This document shows, piece after piece, positions 26,325 through 35,355 of a stretch of DNA of 64,000 nt. Under the pieces are notes generated by a model. It saw nothing but the letters and a program-made list of their open reading frames with translations. It did not search any database and was not told the origin of the DNA. The DNA is from SAR324 cluster bacterium (GTDB lineage: Bacteria > SAR324 > XYD2-FULL-50-16): the NCBI GenBank assembly GCA_028282885.1, contig JANQGX010000004.1:1-64000 (forward strand), written 5' to 3'. The stretch's first letter is position 1, and each line of letters starts with the position of its first letter. The position numbers and the translations under genes were made by a program.

Positions 26325-29300
26325 ATGCCGGCAAAAGAGCCTTCACCCATTGTCAACCTGCGTTTGCTAATCCTGACTGTAGTCTGCGTTTCTGCGCTCT
26401 TTCTCATCGGCCTGAATAGAATCCATATTGATTTTGATGTCATGAGTTCATTGCCGGATAGCGATCCGGTTGTTTCCGATGCAATTTATGTATTGACCCA
26501 TCATCCTTTTCAGGATCGGGTTGTTATCGATCTGACTTCGGAAAAGGCTGAACTCGACGAACTTATCGAAACTGCCCGTTTCATCGAACAGAGATTAAAG
26601 CAAAGTCTGCTTTTTGATCGGGTTGGATTTGGTGAAATTCAAACTCGGCTACCCGAACTCCTGGTCCATATTTCAGATCAACTGCCCTTTCTTTTCAGTC
26701 AAACTGACTTGGAGAAGCAGGTTACTCCAATGTTATCGACCCAAGCCCTCAACTCCCGCTTGATGTCTCTGATCGATCAACTCTCAAGCTTTGATGTCAT
26801 CGGTCAGGCGGATCTGATAGCCAGAGATCCCCTTAATCTTCGCAATATCATTTTGGGGAGACTCTCAGGGCTCATGCCTGTAAAAGGGACAGAATTCAAA
26901 ATGGGATATCCTATCTCCCCCGATGGCAGACATGTATTGATCCTGGCAACACCAAAACATTCCGGCACCAATACGGAAAATTCCAGAAAAATTACAGAGA
27001 CGATTGAAAACATCACCGGTGAATTGCAGAGTAAAGATTTCACAAGTCAAACTGATCCTCGCTTAACCACGGCAGGATCTTTTCGTGCGGCTCTGGACAA
27101 TGAAATGATTGTCAGAAATGACACCCGGAAGGCGATTCTGTTCGCCACAATTGGTATTGCCCTGATGCTGATGCTTGCTTTTCCTAGACCCTATTTAGGG
27201 TTGCTTTCCCTTGTTCCCGCTTTTGTCGGAACCGTCGTATCGTTTTTCGTATGCGCCCTGGTTCACGAATCAATGTCCATTTTGGCACTCGGGTTTGGAG
27301 GAGCGGTTATTTCCATCACCGTGGATCACAGTATTGCCTATCTGTTGTTTTTGGACCGTCAACAAAAAATAGATGTTCATCAATCAGCCCATGAAATCAG
27401 GTCCATAGGAATGATTGCCGTGATGACAACTGTTGGCGCTTTTCTCGTGCTGACCTTCAGCGGATTTAAGATTCTGGCACAAATAGGACAATTCGCCGCC
27501 ATGGGCATCGCCTTCTCTTTTCTGTTTATTCATACGGTTTTTCCAAAGATCGTGCCGATAATGCCACCTGCCGGTAAGATCAAAACACCACTGCTTCAGC
27601 GTCTGGTTAACATCACCGGCAAACCGGCCCGCTCTATTCCCGCACTCCTGGCTTTGATTGTAATGATGTTCATGCTGGTTCATGTCAAGACCGATTTTAA
27701 TGTCAATCTGCAGCAGATGAATACTGTCAGCAAAGAAACCCTGGCAGCAGAAGAGAAAATACAGCAGACCTGGGGTAACGTTTTCACCCGGGTATTTCTG
27801 CTGGTGGAATCTGATACTTTACCCGGTCTGCAGGACAAATCCGACAAACTGACAACACTTCTCGAATCTTTGGAAGAAGACGAACGGTTGGAATCACCTT
27901 TCACCCCGTCTTTGCTGTTTCCGGGCAAGAACAGAGCGGAAAGGAACCTGTCAGCCTGGCGGGCATTTTGGAAAGATGATCGTATTCGACAACTCAAGCT
28001 TGACCTGATTTCCGCATCATCGGCACTGGGATTTACAGAAGATGCCTTCAACCCTTTCTTCGAGGCACTGGATAACCGGGATTCCGCTGAAATTGTTGTA
28101 CCGGATTCCTTACAGGAGATGATGGGAATCTCTCATGATCGGGAATCAGGTCTGTGGCGACTCTTTATCTCGTTGACTCCGAGACCTGACTTCAGAAGCC
28201 GGGAACTGTTCTCCGTGACAGAAAATGACCCTGCCATCAGAGTATTCGACGCCGGTTTGTTCTCGGATAGTTTCGGGCGGTTGCTCTCCGATACATTCCT
28301 GAAAATGCTGGGGATAATTGCCGTAGCTGTCATTGTTCTTATTTTCGTATTTCTGCTGGATTGGAAGCTGACCCTGGTTTCACTGGTTCCCATCGCATTT
28401 GCCCTGGTATGCACCCTGGGAACCCTCAACATCCTGGATCATCCCCTGGATATACCCGGATTGATGCTGGCTATTGTCGTCGCCGGAATGGGCGTTGATT
28501 ACTCATTATTCATGGTCCGCTCCTACCAGAGATATGGAGATGAAGCTCACCAGTCCCACAGATTGGTTCGCACGGCTATCCTGTTGGCCGCATTATCCAC
28601 CATGATTGGTTTCGGTATTCTCGTTACTGCAGATCATTACTTGCTGCATAGCGCAGGATTGGTTTCCTTGCTCGGTATCGGCTATTCTTTACTGGGTGCT
28701 TACACCCTGCTTCCGCCTCTCCTGCGCAGGTACTGCATCGGTTTTAAAATCGACAGCGATTTCAAACCGAGAGGAAAAACCAGAATGAAGAGGGTGCTTT
28801 ATCGCTTCTCCCGGATGGAGGCCTATCACCGTATGTTTGCCAGGTTCAAAATGCTGATGGATCCCTTGTTTCAGGAGTTGGATCAGTTTCTGGACCAACC
28901 CTCACATATCATAGATATCGGGACAGGTATCGGGGTTCCGGCGGCCTGGATACTTGACAGATGGCCATCTGCCAGAATCTATGGGTTGGACCCGGATCCC
29001 GAAAGAGTCAGGGTGGCAAACCGCATACTCGGTTCGGACAACATCGTCAATCCGGGCGGGGCACCGGATATACCGAGGCCGCCGGTTGCCGCAGACACAG
29101 CCATAATGCTTGATATGCTTCATTACCTGGACAACAAAGAGCTGTTACAAACGCTTAAAACACTTTATCAATATCTGGATAATAGCGGCAGACTTATCAT
29201 TCGGGTAACCCTTCCTTTGAAAGATCGGCCTCCCTGGTATCGCTGGATCGAATCGAGACAGATCGAAATGCGCGGTGGCAGGCACCACTACAGGCCGCTT

Positions 29301-29423
29301 GCCGAAATCACTCCGATCCTGAAAGAGGCGGGTTACCACAGAATCACCAGCAAAGAATCGGGGAAAGGCAGGGAAGAAACCTGGATTACAGCCCGGAAAA
29401 AACCACTTGGACAAATGGAATGA
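26325..29423 (+). CDS. MMPL/RND lipid exporter - class I methyltransferase fusion
   Basis: 1032 residues. The first ~800 are a two-lobed RND/MMPL transporter with about 12 membrane segments: a periplasmic loop after TM1 (HIDFDVMSSLPDSDPVV), the sensor motifs GGAVISITVDHSIAYLL in the first half and VVAGMGVDYSLFMV in the second, both with the conserved Asp. From about residue 860 a soluble SAM methyltransferase follows, with glycine loop IIDIGTGIGVPAA and acidic IYGLDPDPERV. MMPL proteins export the aryl-polyene lipid; the fused methyltransferase probably methylates it on the cytoplasmic side before transport. The stop overlaps the next start (ATGA). Confidence 0.9.
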   Translation: MPAKEPSPIVNLRLLILTVVCVSALFLIGLNRIHIDFDVMSSLPDSDPVVSDAIYVLTHHPFQDRVVIDLTSEKAELDELIETARFIEQRLKQSLLFDRVGFGEIQTRLPELLVHISDQLPFLFSQTDLEKQVTPMLSTQALNSRLMSLIDQLSSFDVIGQADLIARDPLNLRNIILGRLSGLMPVKGTEFKMGYPISPDGRHVLILATPKHSGTNTENSRKITETIENITGELQSKDFTSQTDPRLTTAGSFRAALDNEMIVRNDTRKAILFATIGIALMLMLAFPRPYLGLLSLVPAFVGTVVSFFVCALVHESMSILALGFGGAVISITVDHSIAYLLFLDRQQKIDVHQSAHEIRSIGMIAVMTTVGAFLVLTFSGFKILAQIGQFAAMGIAFSFLFIHTVFPKIVPIMPPAGKIKTPLLQRLVNITGKPARSIPALLALIVMMFMLVHVKTDFNVNLQQMNTVSKETLAAEEKIQQTWGNVFTRVFLLVESDTLPGLQDKSDKLTTLLESLEEDERLESPFTPSLLFPGKNRAERNLSAWRAFWKDDRIRQLKLDLISASSALGFTEDAFNPFFEALDNRDSAEIVVPDSLQEMMGISHDRESGLWRLFISLTPRPDFRSRELFSVTENDPAIRVFDAGLFSDSFGRLLSDTFLKMLGIIAVAVIVLIFVFLLDWKLTLVSLVPIAFALVCTLGTLNILDHPLDIPGLMLAIVVAGMGVDYSLFMVRSYQRYGDEAHQSHRLVRTAILLAALSTMIGFGILVTADHYLLHSAGLVSLLGIGYSLLGAYTLLPPLLRRYCIGFKIDSDFKPRGKTRMKRVLYRFSRMEAYHRMFARFKMLMDPLFQELDQFLDQPSHIIDIGTGIGVPAAWILDRWPSARIYGLDPDPERVRVANRILGSDNIVNPGGAPDIPRPPVAADTAIMLDMLHYLDNKELLQTLKTLYQYLDNSGRLIIRVTLPLKDRPPWYRWIESRQIEMRGGRHHYRPLAEITPILKEAGYHRITSKESGKGREETWITARKKPLGQME

Positions 29424-30295
29424 AACAACTCTTTTATAAAATCAGTCTATTCATATCCCGTTTCCTGGGAAGCTGGTTTTTTCTGGTTATTGCCAAGTGC
29501 ATTGCCCTGGGTTATTTTATCTTTTTTCCCGGCAGAGTTGGAAATTCCGTTAGATTTTACAGGGCTCTGTTTCCCGAAAGAAAACCGATCTATCACATAT
29601 GGTGTGCCTGGCTACAATATCAAAGCTTTACCAGGGTGTTTATTGATCGGTTTTTATTGCTGGAGAAAGGGAAAGTCACCCACACCTCCTCAGGTTGGGA
29701 ACATCTCGAAAAATGCATAAAGGACAAAACAGGGGGAATTATCCTGATGTCACACCTGGGTAACTGGGAAATAGCTGCCCACCTGCTGAAACAGAACCAT
29801 CAGGAGTTAAAATTGCTGCTTTATCTTGGCGTCAAACATAAGGAACAGATTGAAAAGATGCAGAAGGAAAGCCTGGTACAGAGCGGAACCCGAATCATTG
29901 CAGTCGATCAGGGCGGCGGTTCCCCCTTTCTGCTGCTGGAGAGTATCAAATGGATGAACGAAGGCGGACTGGTTTCTTTGACAGGCGATATTATCTGGAC
30001 ACGCGATCAGAAATCCGTTCCCGTGAATGTGCTGAGTCATCAGGCAAAAGTGCCTGAAACACCGCATATGCTGGCCTTGCTTTCGGGAAAACCCCTGTTT
30101 TTCCTGTTTATAACCCCGGCGGGAAAAAATCATTTTCATGTAGAAATCAGCGAACCGGTTTTTGTTAAAGCGGCCAACAGAAAAGAACGGAAAAATGCGG
30201 TGGCACAGTCCGCTCAACTATATGCTGACCGACTAATGGAAACTGTGAGAAAACACCCGTTTCAGTGGTTTCATTTCGAATCCTTTATCGATTAA
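29420..30295 (+). CDS. LpxL/HtrB-like lysophospholipid acyltransferase 2
   Basis: 291 residues, paralogous to the enzyme at 12321. The N-terminal membrane segment (FLGSWFFLVIAKCIALGYFI) precedes the HX4E motif in SHLGNWEIAAH, then SLTGDIIWTRDQ and PHMLALLSGKPLFFLF. Translation is coupled to the MMPL gene through a 4-base overlap. Two LpxL-like enzymes plus PlsC and PlsY in one cluster point to several acyl positions being filled on the final lipid. Confidence 0.88.
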   Translation: MKQLFYKISLFISRFLGSWFFLVIAKCIALGYFIFFPGRVGNSVRFYRALFPERKPIYHIWCAWLQYQSFTRVFIDRFLLLEKGKVTHTSSGWEHLEKCIKDKTGGIILMSHLGNWEIAAHLLKQNHQELKLLLYLGVKHKEQIEKMQKESLVQSGTRIIAVDQGGGSPFLLLESIKWMNEGGLVSLTGDIIWTRDQKSVPVNVLSHQAKVPETPHMLALLSGKPLFFLFITPAGKNHFHVEISEPVFVKAANRKERKNAVAQSAQLYADRLMETVRKHPFQWFHFESFID

Positions 30296-30309
30296 GCAAT
30301 TGCAGGATC

Positions 30310-31089
30310 ATGCCGACCAGACTTGTTCAAAAATTCATCGATTTTGTTATTACAGCCCTGTTGTGGGTTTATTTTACCCTTGGTTTCCTGATCATGTTTG
30401 CTCCCTATTTCGTCTGGAAAACCATCCGGTCAGATATGAATGAGAAAGCATACCAGCGGTTGTTTCATCTCTTTTTCAGGGGCTTCTTCTCCATCCTGGT
30501 TTTCCTTTCGCCCCGTTTGAACATCCAAATCGACCCGGCTATTCGGTCGTTACGATCCTCGGTTATCGTCAGTAATCACCTGTCCTACCTGGATCCGTTA
30601 TTGATGATTGCCACTTTCGAGCAACAGAAAACCATTGTCAAAAATACGTTCTACAAAGTTCCCATTTTCGGTTGGTTGCTGAAAAAAGTCGGATATGTCC
30701 CCTCTGTCGCACAGGGAAAAAGTATGGCCCTGGTCATAAGACATGTCGGAGGTATGAAGGAGTACCTTAAAAGCGGTGGTAACCTGTTTGTTTTCCCGGA
30801 AGGAACGCGTAGCAGGAATGGGGAATTGGCTGAATTCAGCAAAGGCGCCTTCAGTATCGCCAACCAGTGTCAGGCACCGGTTCATATTGTATATATAAAA
30901 AATACGGGAAGTATCTTCAAACCGGGCAGCTATCTTTTCAATACCGGAAGAAAAACCACAATTGAAATGGAACTCCTGGGAACTTTGCAAAGCCGGAAAG
31001 GTAACGAACTGGATTCTGCTCTGGAAATGCTGGAGGCTTCCAAAAAACTGTTGAACAACAGGCTCTTGCAGGATAAATACAAAAGTTGA
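30310..31089 (+). CDS. PlsC-like 1-acylglycerol-3-phosphate acyltransferase
   Basis: About 259 residues from the ATG at 30310 (MPTRLVQKFIDF); the track's 30265 start is an upstream GTG inside the preceding gene. One N-terminal membrane segment, then the PlsC motifs HX4D in VSNHLSYLDPLL and FVFPEGTRSRNGEL. It would acylate the sn-2 position of lysophosphatidic acid. Its neighbour PlsY makes that lysophosphatidate, so the pair forms a private phosphatidic-acid route within the cluster. Only the family is certain. Confidence 0.88.
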   Translation: MPTRLVQKFIDFVITALLWVYFTLGFLIMFAPYFVWKTIRSDMNEKAYQRLFHLFFRGFFSILVFLSPRLNIQIDPAIRSLRSSVIVSNHLSYLDPLLMIATFEQQKTIVKNTFYKVPIFGWLLKKVGYVPSVAQGKSMALVIRHVGGMKEYLKSGGNLFVFPEGTRSRNGELAEFSKGAFSIANQCQAPVHIVYIKNTGSIFKPGSYLFNTGRKTTIEMELLGTLQSRKGNELDSALEMLEASKKLLNNRLLQDKYKS

Positions 31090-31174
31090 TTCAACATTAC
31101 ATTTCACATAAACTGGGAGAGAATTTCCCGGTTTCATAGAATCCGATTCTTTATCGTATTCATACGATGTTCCT

Positions 31175-31765
31175 ATGATACAGACAATTACTATCTTGCT
31201 TCTCACAGCCTATCTGCTTGGATCCATTAACTTCTCCATTCTGTTGTTTGGATTACTGGGTAAATCCGATCCCAGAAACAGTCACAGTGGTAATCCAGGA
31301 GCGACAAATGTTTACCGACAGGCGGGACTTTTCTGGGCTGTGGTCGTCTTGTTATTGGATATCGGCAGATCTGTCGCTGTTGCCTTTGCCGCCATCACTT
31401 TCGGAGAAATCGATTTTGTCTCCTGGATTGGTCTCGCTTTGATTATCGGAAATCGCTTCCCCTGCTTTCACGGCTTCAAGGGGGGTAAAGGGGTTGCGAA
31501 TTTTCTGGGATTCTCAGCAGTATTGTCTCTTTACAGTGCCATCCTTTCAGGTATAGGCTGGCTCGCGGTTAATTACCTGACAAAACAACCTTTTCTGGCC
31601 TCTTTTACCATGATCGGTGTGTTGACCGCGGGAACCATCGTCACCTTACAAATGTCTCCGCTAGCCGCTTCCGGAACGATAGTAACCGCTGTGATGATCA
31701 TCTGGGGCCATCGGCGCAATATCACAGAATTCAGGAGGGAACAAATAGCAAAGAGAATGCAATGA
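31175..31765 (+). CDS. plsY: Acyl-phosphate:glycerol-3-phosphate acyltransferase
   Basis: 196-residue integral membrane enzyme that moves an acyl group from acyl-phosphate to glycerol-3-phosphate. All three PlsY motifs are present: SGNPGATNVYRQAG, GFKGGKGVANFLG and GHRRNI near the end, on a multi-spanning protein. It is unusual to find plsY inside a polyene cluster. Together with the DhaL-DegV fusion it completes a thioesterase-kinase-acyltransferase route. Stop and start overlap (ATGA) with the ligase gene downstream. Confidence 0.93.
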   Translation: MIQTITILLLTAYLLGSINFSILLFGLLGKSDPRNSHSGNPGATNVYRQAGLFWAVVVLLLDIGRSVAVAFAAITFGEIDFVSWIGLALIIGNRFPCFHGFKGGKGVANFLGFSAVLSLYSAILSGIGWLAVNYLTKQPFLASFTMIGVLTAGTIVTLQMSPLAASGTIVTAVMIIWGHRRNITEFRREQIAKRMQ

Positions 31766-33387
31766 ACAAACCCTGGCTAAAGCTTTATGATAAAGGTGTT
31801 CCCGAGTCTCTTGCTTATCCGGATCTGACCTTGCCCGAGATTCTGGATCGAACCGCGGAACGCCATCCCGATTTCAACGCTGTTACTCTTAATGAGAACA
31901 CCCTCAGTTACAGTGAATTAAACGACAGGGTTAAGGCATTGGCCCTCGGACTAAAAGAGCTCGGGATCAAAAAAGGTGATCGCATCGCGTTACTCATCCC
32001 CAATTCTCCTACCTATGTCATTGCACATTATGCAGTTGTCAGACTGGGCGCTATCGTTTGTAATATCAACGTTACTACCCAGGGCAGTGAGCTGACCCGG
32101 GTTCTCAACCATTCCGGATCAACCCTGTTAATCACGCTTGATCTGTTCCTGAAAACTATTATCGGCGCCACCGTGGAAACGCCGGTGGAGAACATATTGT
32201 TCCACTCCGTCTTCGGACTTGAAAAGGAGGTGGAAAAAAATCCCGATTTTCCAAAAACACACCGTGTGAATGAACTGATCGACCAATTCATGTCACATAA
32301 TTGCCCCATTGAGTGTTTGCCGGATGACACGGCAGTTCTGCAATTCACCAGCGGCGTGACGGGCCTTCCCAAAGCGGCTGTTCTTACCCATCGCACCATT
32401 ACTTCCAATATTCTGCAAATCGACTCCTGGAATCCAGTTCACGGAAAAGGTAATCGGGCGAATCTCTGTATTATTCCTTTTTTCCATGTTTTCGGAATGA
32501 CCGTCTGCATGCACGTTTCCATTCTACGCGCCTACCGGATGATTCTCTTCCCCATGTTCGACTGGTCGTCCCTGATCGAAATACTGGATGCTATCAGGAT
32601 TCACAAACCGATTTCATTCCCCGCCGTTCCAGCACTTTGGGCAGCGCTGGTCTCTTATGCCGACATAGAGAGAATTGACCTTTCCTCTATTGAAATAGCC
32701 AGCGGCGGCGGATCAAATCTACAGCCCTGGATCCAGGAGAAATATCATCATTTGACCGGCAGGTTTATCTCCCAGGCATACGGTCAGTCAGAAGCTTCCT
32801 CCACAATCCTGATTACGCCATTCTATAGCGGTCAGGTATCCGAAAGCGTCGGAATTCCACTGCCCGACACCGATGTGAAAATCGTTGATGTGGAGACCGG
32901 AGAAGCGGCGTGTAAAACAGGTGAAATCGGTGAGCTTATTGTATCCGGTCCCCAAATCATGAAAGGCTATTGGCACGACGATGAGAAAACAAAGGAAGCT
33001 CTCCGGGAAAACTGGCTCTATACCGGTGATCTTGGTTATATGGATGAACAAGGAAGGTTTTATCTGGTTGACCGAAAGGACGATCTGATTATATCCAGCG
33101 GATTCAACATTTATCCCAGCCGGATTGAAGAGGTGATAAAAGCTCACCCGGATGTAAAGGAAGTTGCTGTCGTCGGATTGCCGGACAAGCTGAGAGGAGA
33201 GGTTATTGCTGCCTTTATTGTTAAAGAAACGGACAAGAAGGTAGACTGGCGAATACTAAAAGCCCATTGCAGGGATCATTTACCCGACTATAAAATCCCC
33301 CGATTCTTCAAGTTCAGAAAGGATATTCCCAAGAACAGGATCGGAAAACCTTTGAGAAGACTGTTAAAATCAGAGCAACTCGATTGA
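31762..33387 (+). CDS. Acyl-CoA/acyl-ACP synthetase (AMP-binding)
   Basis: 541-residue ANL-superfamily ligase. The ATP loop reads TSGVTGLPKAA, with Val in place of the usual second Thr. YGQSEAS, LYTGDLGYMD, DRKDDLIISSGFNIYPSRIEE and the catalytic Lys in KNRIGKPLRR are intact. It activates a carboxylic acid as acyl-AMP for CoA or ACP. As a second route for free acids beside the DhaL-DegV kinase, it could recycle released chains or load the starter. Coupled to plsY by a 4-base overlap. Confidence 0.9.
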   Translation: MNKPWLKLYDKGVPESLAYPDLTLPEILDRTAERHPDFNAVTLNENTLSYSELNDRVKALALGLKELGIKKGDRIALLIPNSPTYVIAHYAVVRLGAIVCNINVTTQGSELTRVLNHSGSTLLITLDLFLKTIIGATVETPVENILFHSVFGLEKEVEKNPDFPKTHRVNELIDQFMSHNCPIECLPDDTAVLQFTSGVTGLPKAAVLTHRTITSNILQIDSWNPVHGKGNRANLCIIPFFHVFGMTVCMHVSILRAYRMILFPMFDWSSLIEILDAIRIHKPISFPAVPALWAALVSYADIERIDLSSIEIASGGGSNLQPWIQEKYHHLTGRFISQAYGQSEASSTILITPFYSGQVSESVGIPLPDTDVKIVDVETGEAACKTGEIGELIVSGPQIMKGYWHDDEKTKEALRENWLYTGDLGYMDEQGRFYLVDRKDDLIISSGFNIYPSRIEEVIKAHPDVKEVAVVGLPDKLRGEVIAAFIVKETDKKVDWRILKAHCRDHLPDYKIPRFFKFRKDIPKNRIGKPLRRLLKSEQLD

Positions 33388-33546
33388 CCCAAACACAAAA
33401 ACCGAAAACAGATTTTCCACAGGGGTTTAAACATTGAATGCAAGCATTGCAGTATTCCACTTTTTCCCTGTTGAATTGAAAAACCGAACTGAGCTTACAG
33501 CAGCGCCTGAAATCTGAAACGCAGAATTAACCCGGCAGGAATCTAC

Positions 33547-34812
33547 ATGAAGTTTAGATTGATTTACCCCAAATGGAAAAAACTTGAAGGTCAGACAACT
33601 TTTCATCTTCCCCCCCATGGTCCGGTTGTTTTTGGAGCTGCCGTGCCTGAAGATATCGATATCCGTTTCACCGATGAAAACGTGGAAGAGATTGATTTTG
33701 ATGAATCAGTCGATTTTGTCGGTATCTCCATGATGCTGACGATTCAAGTGAAACGAGGATGGGAAATAGCGGCAGAATTCAGAAGTCGCGGGATTCCTGT
33801 TATTTGCGGCGGTATTGCAACGACGCTGCATGCCGAAGAGTGTGGCCAACACACTGATTCCGTTTTTCTGGGAGAAGCGGAGGGGAGAATGGAAGAGGTT
33901 TTTTCCGATTTCAAAAACAATGCGTTAAAGAAGGTGTACAACTTCCGGAATCAACTGCCCCCCATTGAAACCGTGGGGACAGCCCGCAGGGATCTTCTCA
34001 ATCGTGATCTATACAATCACAAGGGCGTACAGATGGTGGATCTGGTTCACGCATCCAGGGGGTGTCGGTTTCATTGTTATCCTTGTGCCGTTGCCTACCT
34101 GGGAGGGAAAAAGTTCCGACCCAGACCCATTGAGAAAACGATTGAAGAGATGGCCAGCATTGACAACAATCGCCTTTTTATTGTGGACAACTCCCTGGCC
34201 CAGGACAAACAGTGGGAAATGGATCTGTTCAGGGAGATGATCCCTCTCAAAAAGAAATGGTGCTGTCATCCCATCGAAGATGATCCGAAAGTTTTGGATC
34301 TGGCAGCTCAAGCCGGTGCCTGGTATGTTTACCAGGCAGTATTTGATACCTCCGATTATATCAAGGAACGCATCAAACGATACCATGACCATGGTATAGG
34401 AGTTGAGGGGACTATTCTGCTGGGATTGGATAATCACACCGAAGATTATATCAAAGAGCTGATCGATTTTCTCCTTGAAATCAACCTGGATCTCGCGGAA
34501 TTCACTGTTCTAACTCCTTTTCCGCATACAACCGCTTACGAAGAACTCCAGGCTCAAGACAGGATTATATCCGATAACTGGGATGACTACTCTGCCGACA
34601 AAGTGGTTTATCAACCCAGGCATATGAGTGTCGACAGGTTGCAGGAGCTTCTGCAATACGCATGGGACACGTTTTATAAGGATGAATCCCAGCAGATGAA
34701 GATGTTCAAGCTGATTTATAAAGTAATGCAGAAAGAGAAAGCGGACAATACGTTCCGTCCCAGGAAGAGAAACCTGGCCAATCGTACTTTTGGACGCAAA
34801 GCTGCTGTTTGA
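33547..34812 (+). CDS. B12-binding radical SAM enzyme 2
   Basis: 421 residues. The N-terminus is a B12-binding-like domain (VDFVGISMMLTIQVKRGWEIAAEFRSRGIPV in pieces, VICGGIATTLH, FLGEAEGRMEEV). The radical SAM core has CRFHCYPC (CX3CX2C) and later GTILLGLDNHTEDY and LTPFPHTTAYE. It resembles the group holding hopanoid methylase HpnP and other lipid-acting enzymes. With the enzyme at 13195 this makes two B12-type radical SAM enzymes here, suggesting methylation, cyclisation or coupling at unreactive carbons of the acyl chain. Substrate is unknown. Confidence 0.88.
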   Translation: MKFRLIYPKWKKLEGQTTFHLPPHGPVVFGAAVPEDIDIRFTDENVEEIDFDESVDFVGISMMLTIQVKRGWEIAAEFRSRGIPVICGGIATTLHAEECGQHTDSVFLGEAEGRMEEVFSDFKNNALKKVYNFRNQLPPIETVGTARRDLLNRDLYNHKGVQMVDLVHASRGCRFHCYPCAVAYLGGKKFRPRPIEKTIEEMASIDNNRLFIVDNSLAQDKQWEMDLFREMIPLKKKWCCHPIEDDPKVLDLAAQAGAWYVYQAVFDTSDYIKERIKRYHDHGIGVEGTILLGLDNHTEDYIKELIDFLLEINLDLAEFTVLTPFPHTTAYEELQAQDRIISDNWDDYSADKVVYQPRHMSVDRLQELLQYAWDTFYKDESQQMKMFKLIYKVMQKEKADNTFRPRKRNLANRTFGRKAAV

Positions 34813-34821
34813 TCCTTTTTT

Positions 34822-35196
34822 ATGGTATTTTCTATGTTGAAAGGAACCTTTTTCAACACAAAAAATTTTGAGCGGCAGGACAAGCAGGCCATGATCGGGA
34901 TAACACTGAATCCGCTTCATAAAATTTACGAAGGGCATTTTCCGGGTGATCCGGTAACCCCTGGCGTGTGCCAAATTCAGATGGTCAAGGAAGTGATACG
35001 TGAGATAATCGGACAGGACCTTTTTCTACAGGAGGCCAAGAGTATCAAATTTCTCAACATCCTGACACCGGATTGCGAAAACCTGAACCTGGAAATGGAA
35101 TGGGATGAAAATGATTCCGTGGTTGACGTCACGGCCCGCCTAAGTTCAGGAGATCAGATTTTCCTCAAGTTTTCGGGCAGGTTTCTGATACGTTGA
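34822..35196 (+). CDS. 3-hydroxyacyl-ACP dehydratase, FabZ/ApeI-like hotdog
   Basis: 124 residues with HKIYEGHFPGDPVTPGVCQIQMV, matching FabZ's active-site segment HxxFxGHFPxxPVxPGV, including the His. This is the hotdog protein of the cluster with the canonical catalytic His, unlike the one at 14553. It begins 10 bases after the radical SAM gene at ATG 34822, or ATG 34834. Role: dehydration of 3-hydroxyacyl-ACP in polyene chain building. Confidence 0.85.
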   Translation: MVFSMLKGTFFNTKNFERQDKQAMIGITLNPLHKIYEGHFPGDPVTPGVCQIQMVKEVIREIIGQDLFLQEAKSIKFLNILTPDCENLNLEMEWDENDSVVDVTARLSSGDQIFLKFSGRFLIR

Positions 35197-35355
35197 ACCG
35201 CCCTTCTTCCAAAACATTTCCTTTTTAGCAGACTTCCCCATCATGTCATTGCATTTGCCAATCTTCAGTTACCGATTTACAGATCCTAACGTTCCCCCAA
35301 CCAGGCCCACCAATTCTGATGAAATGGGGACCAGCTTTCTGCCAGGGCAACGGGT

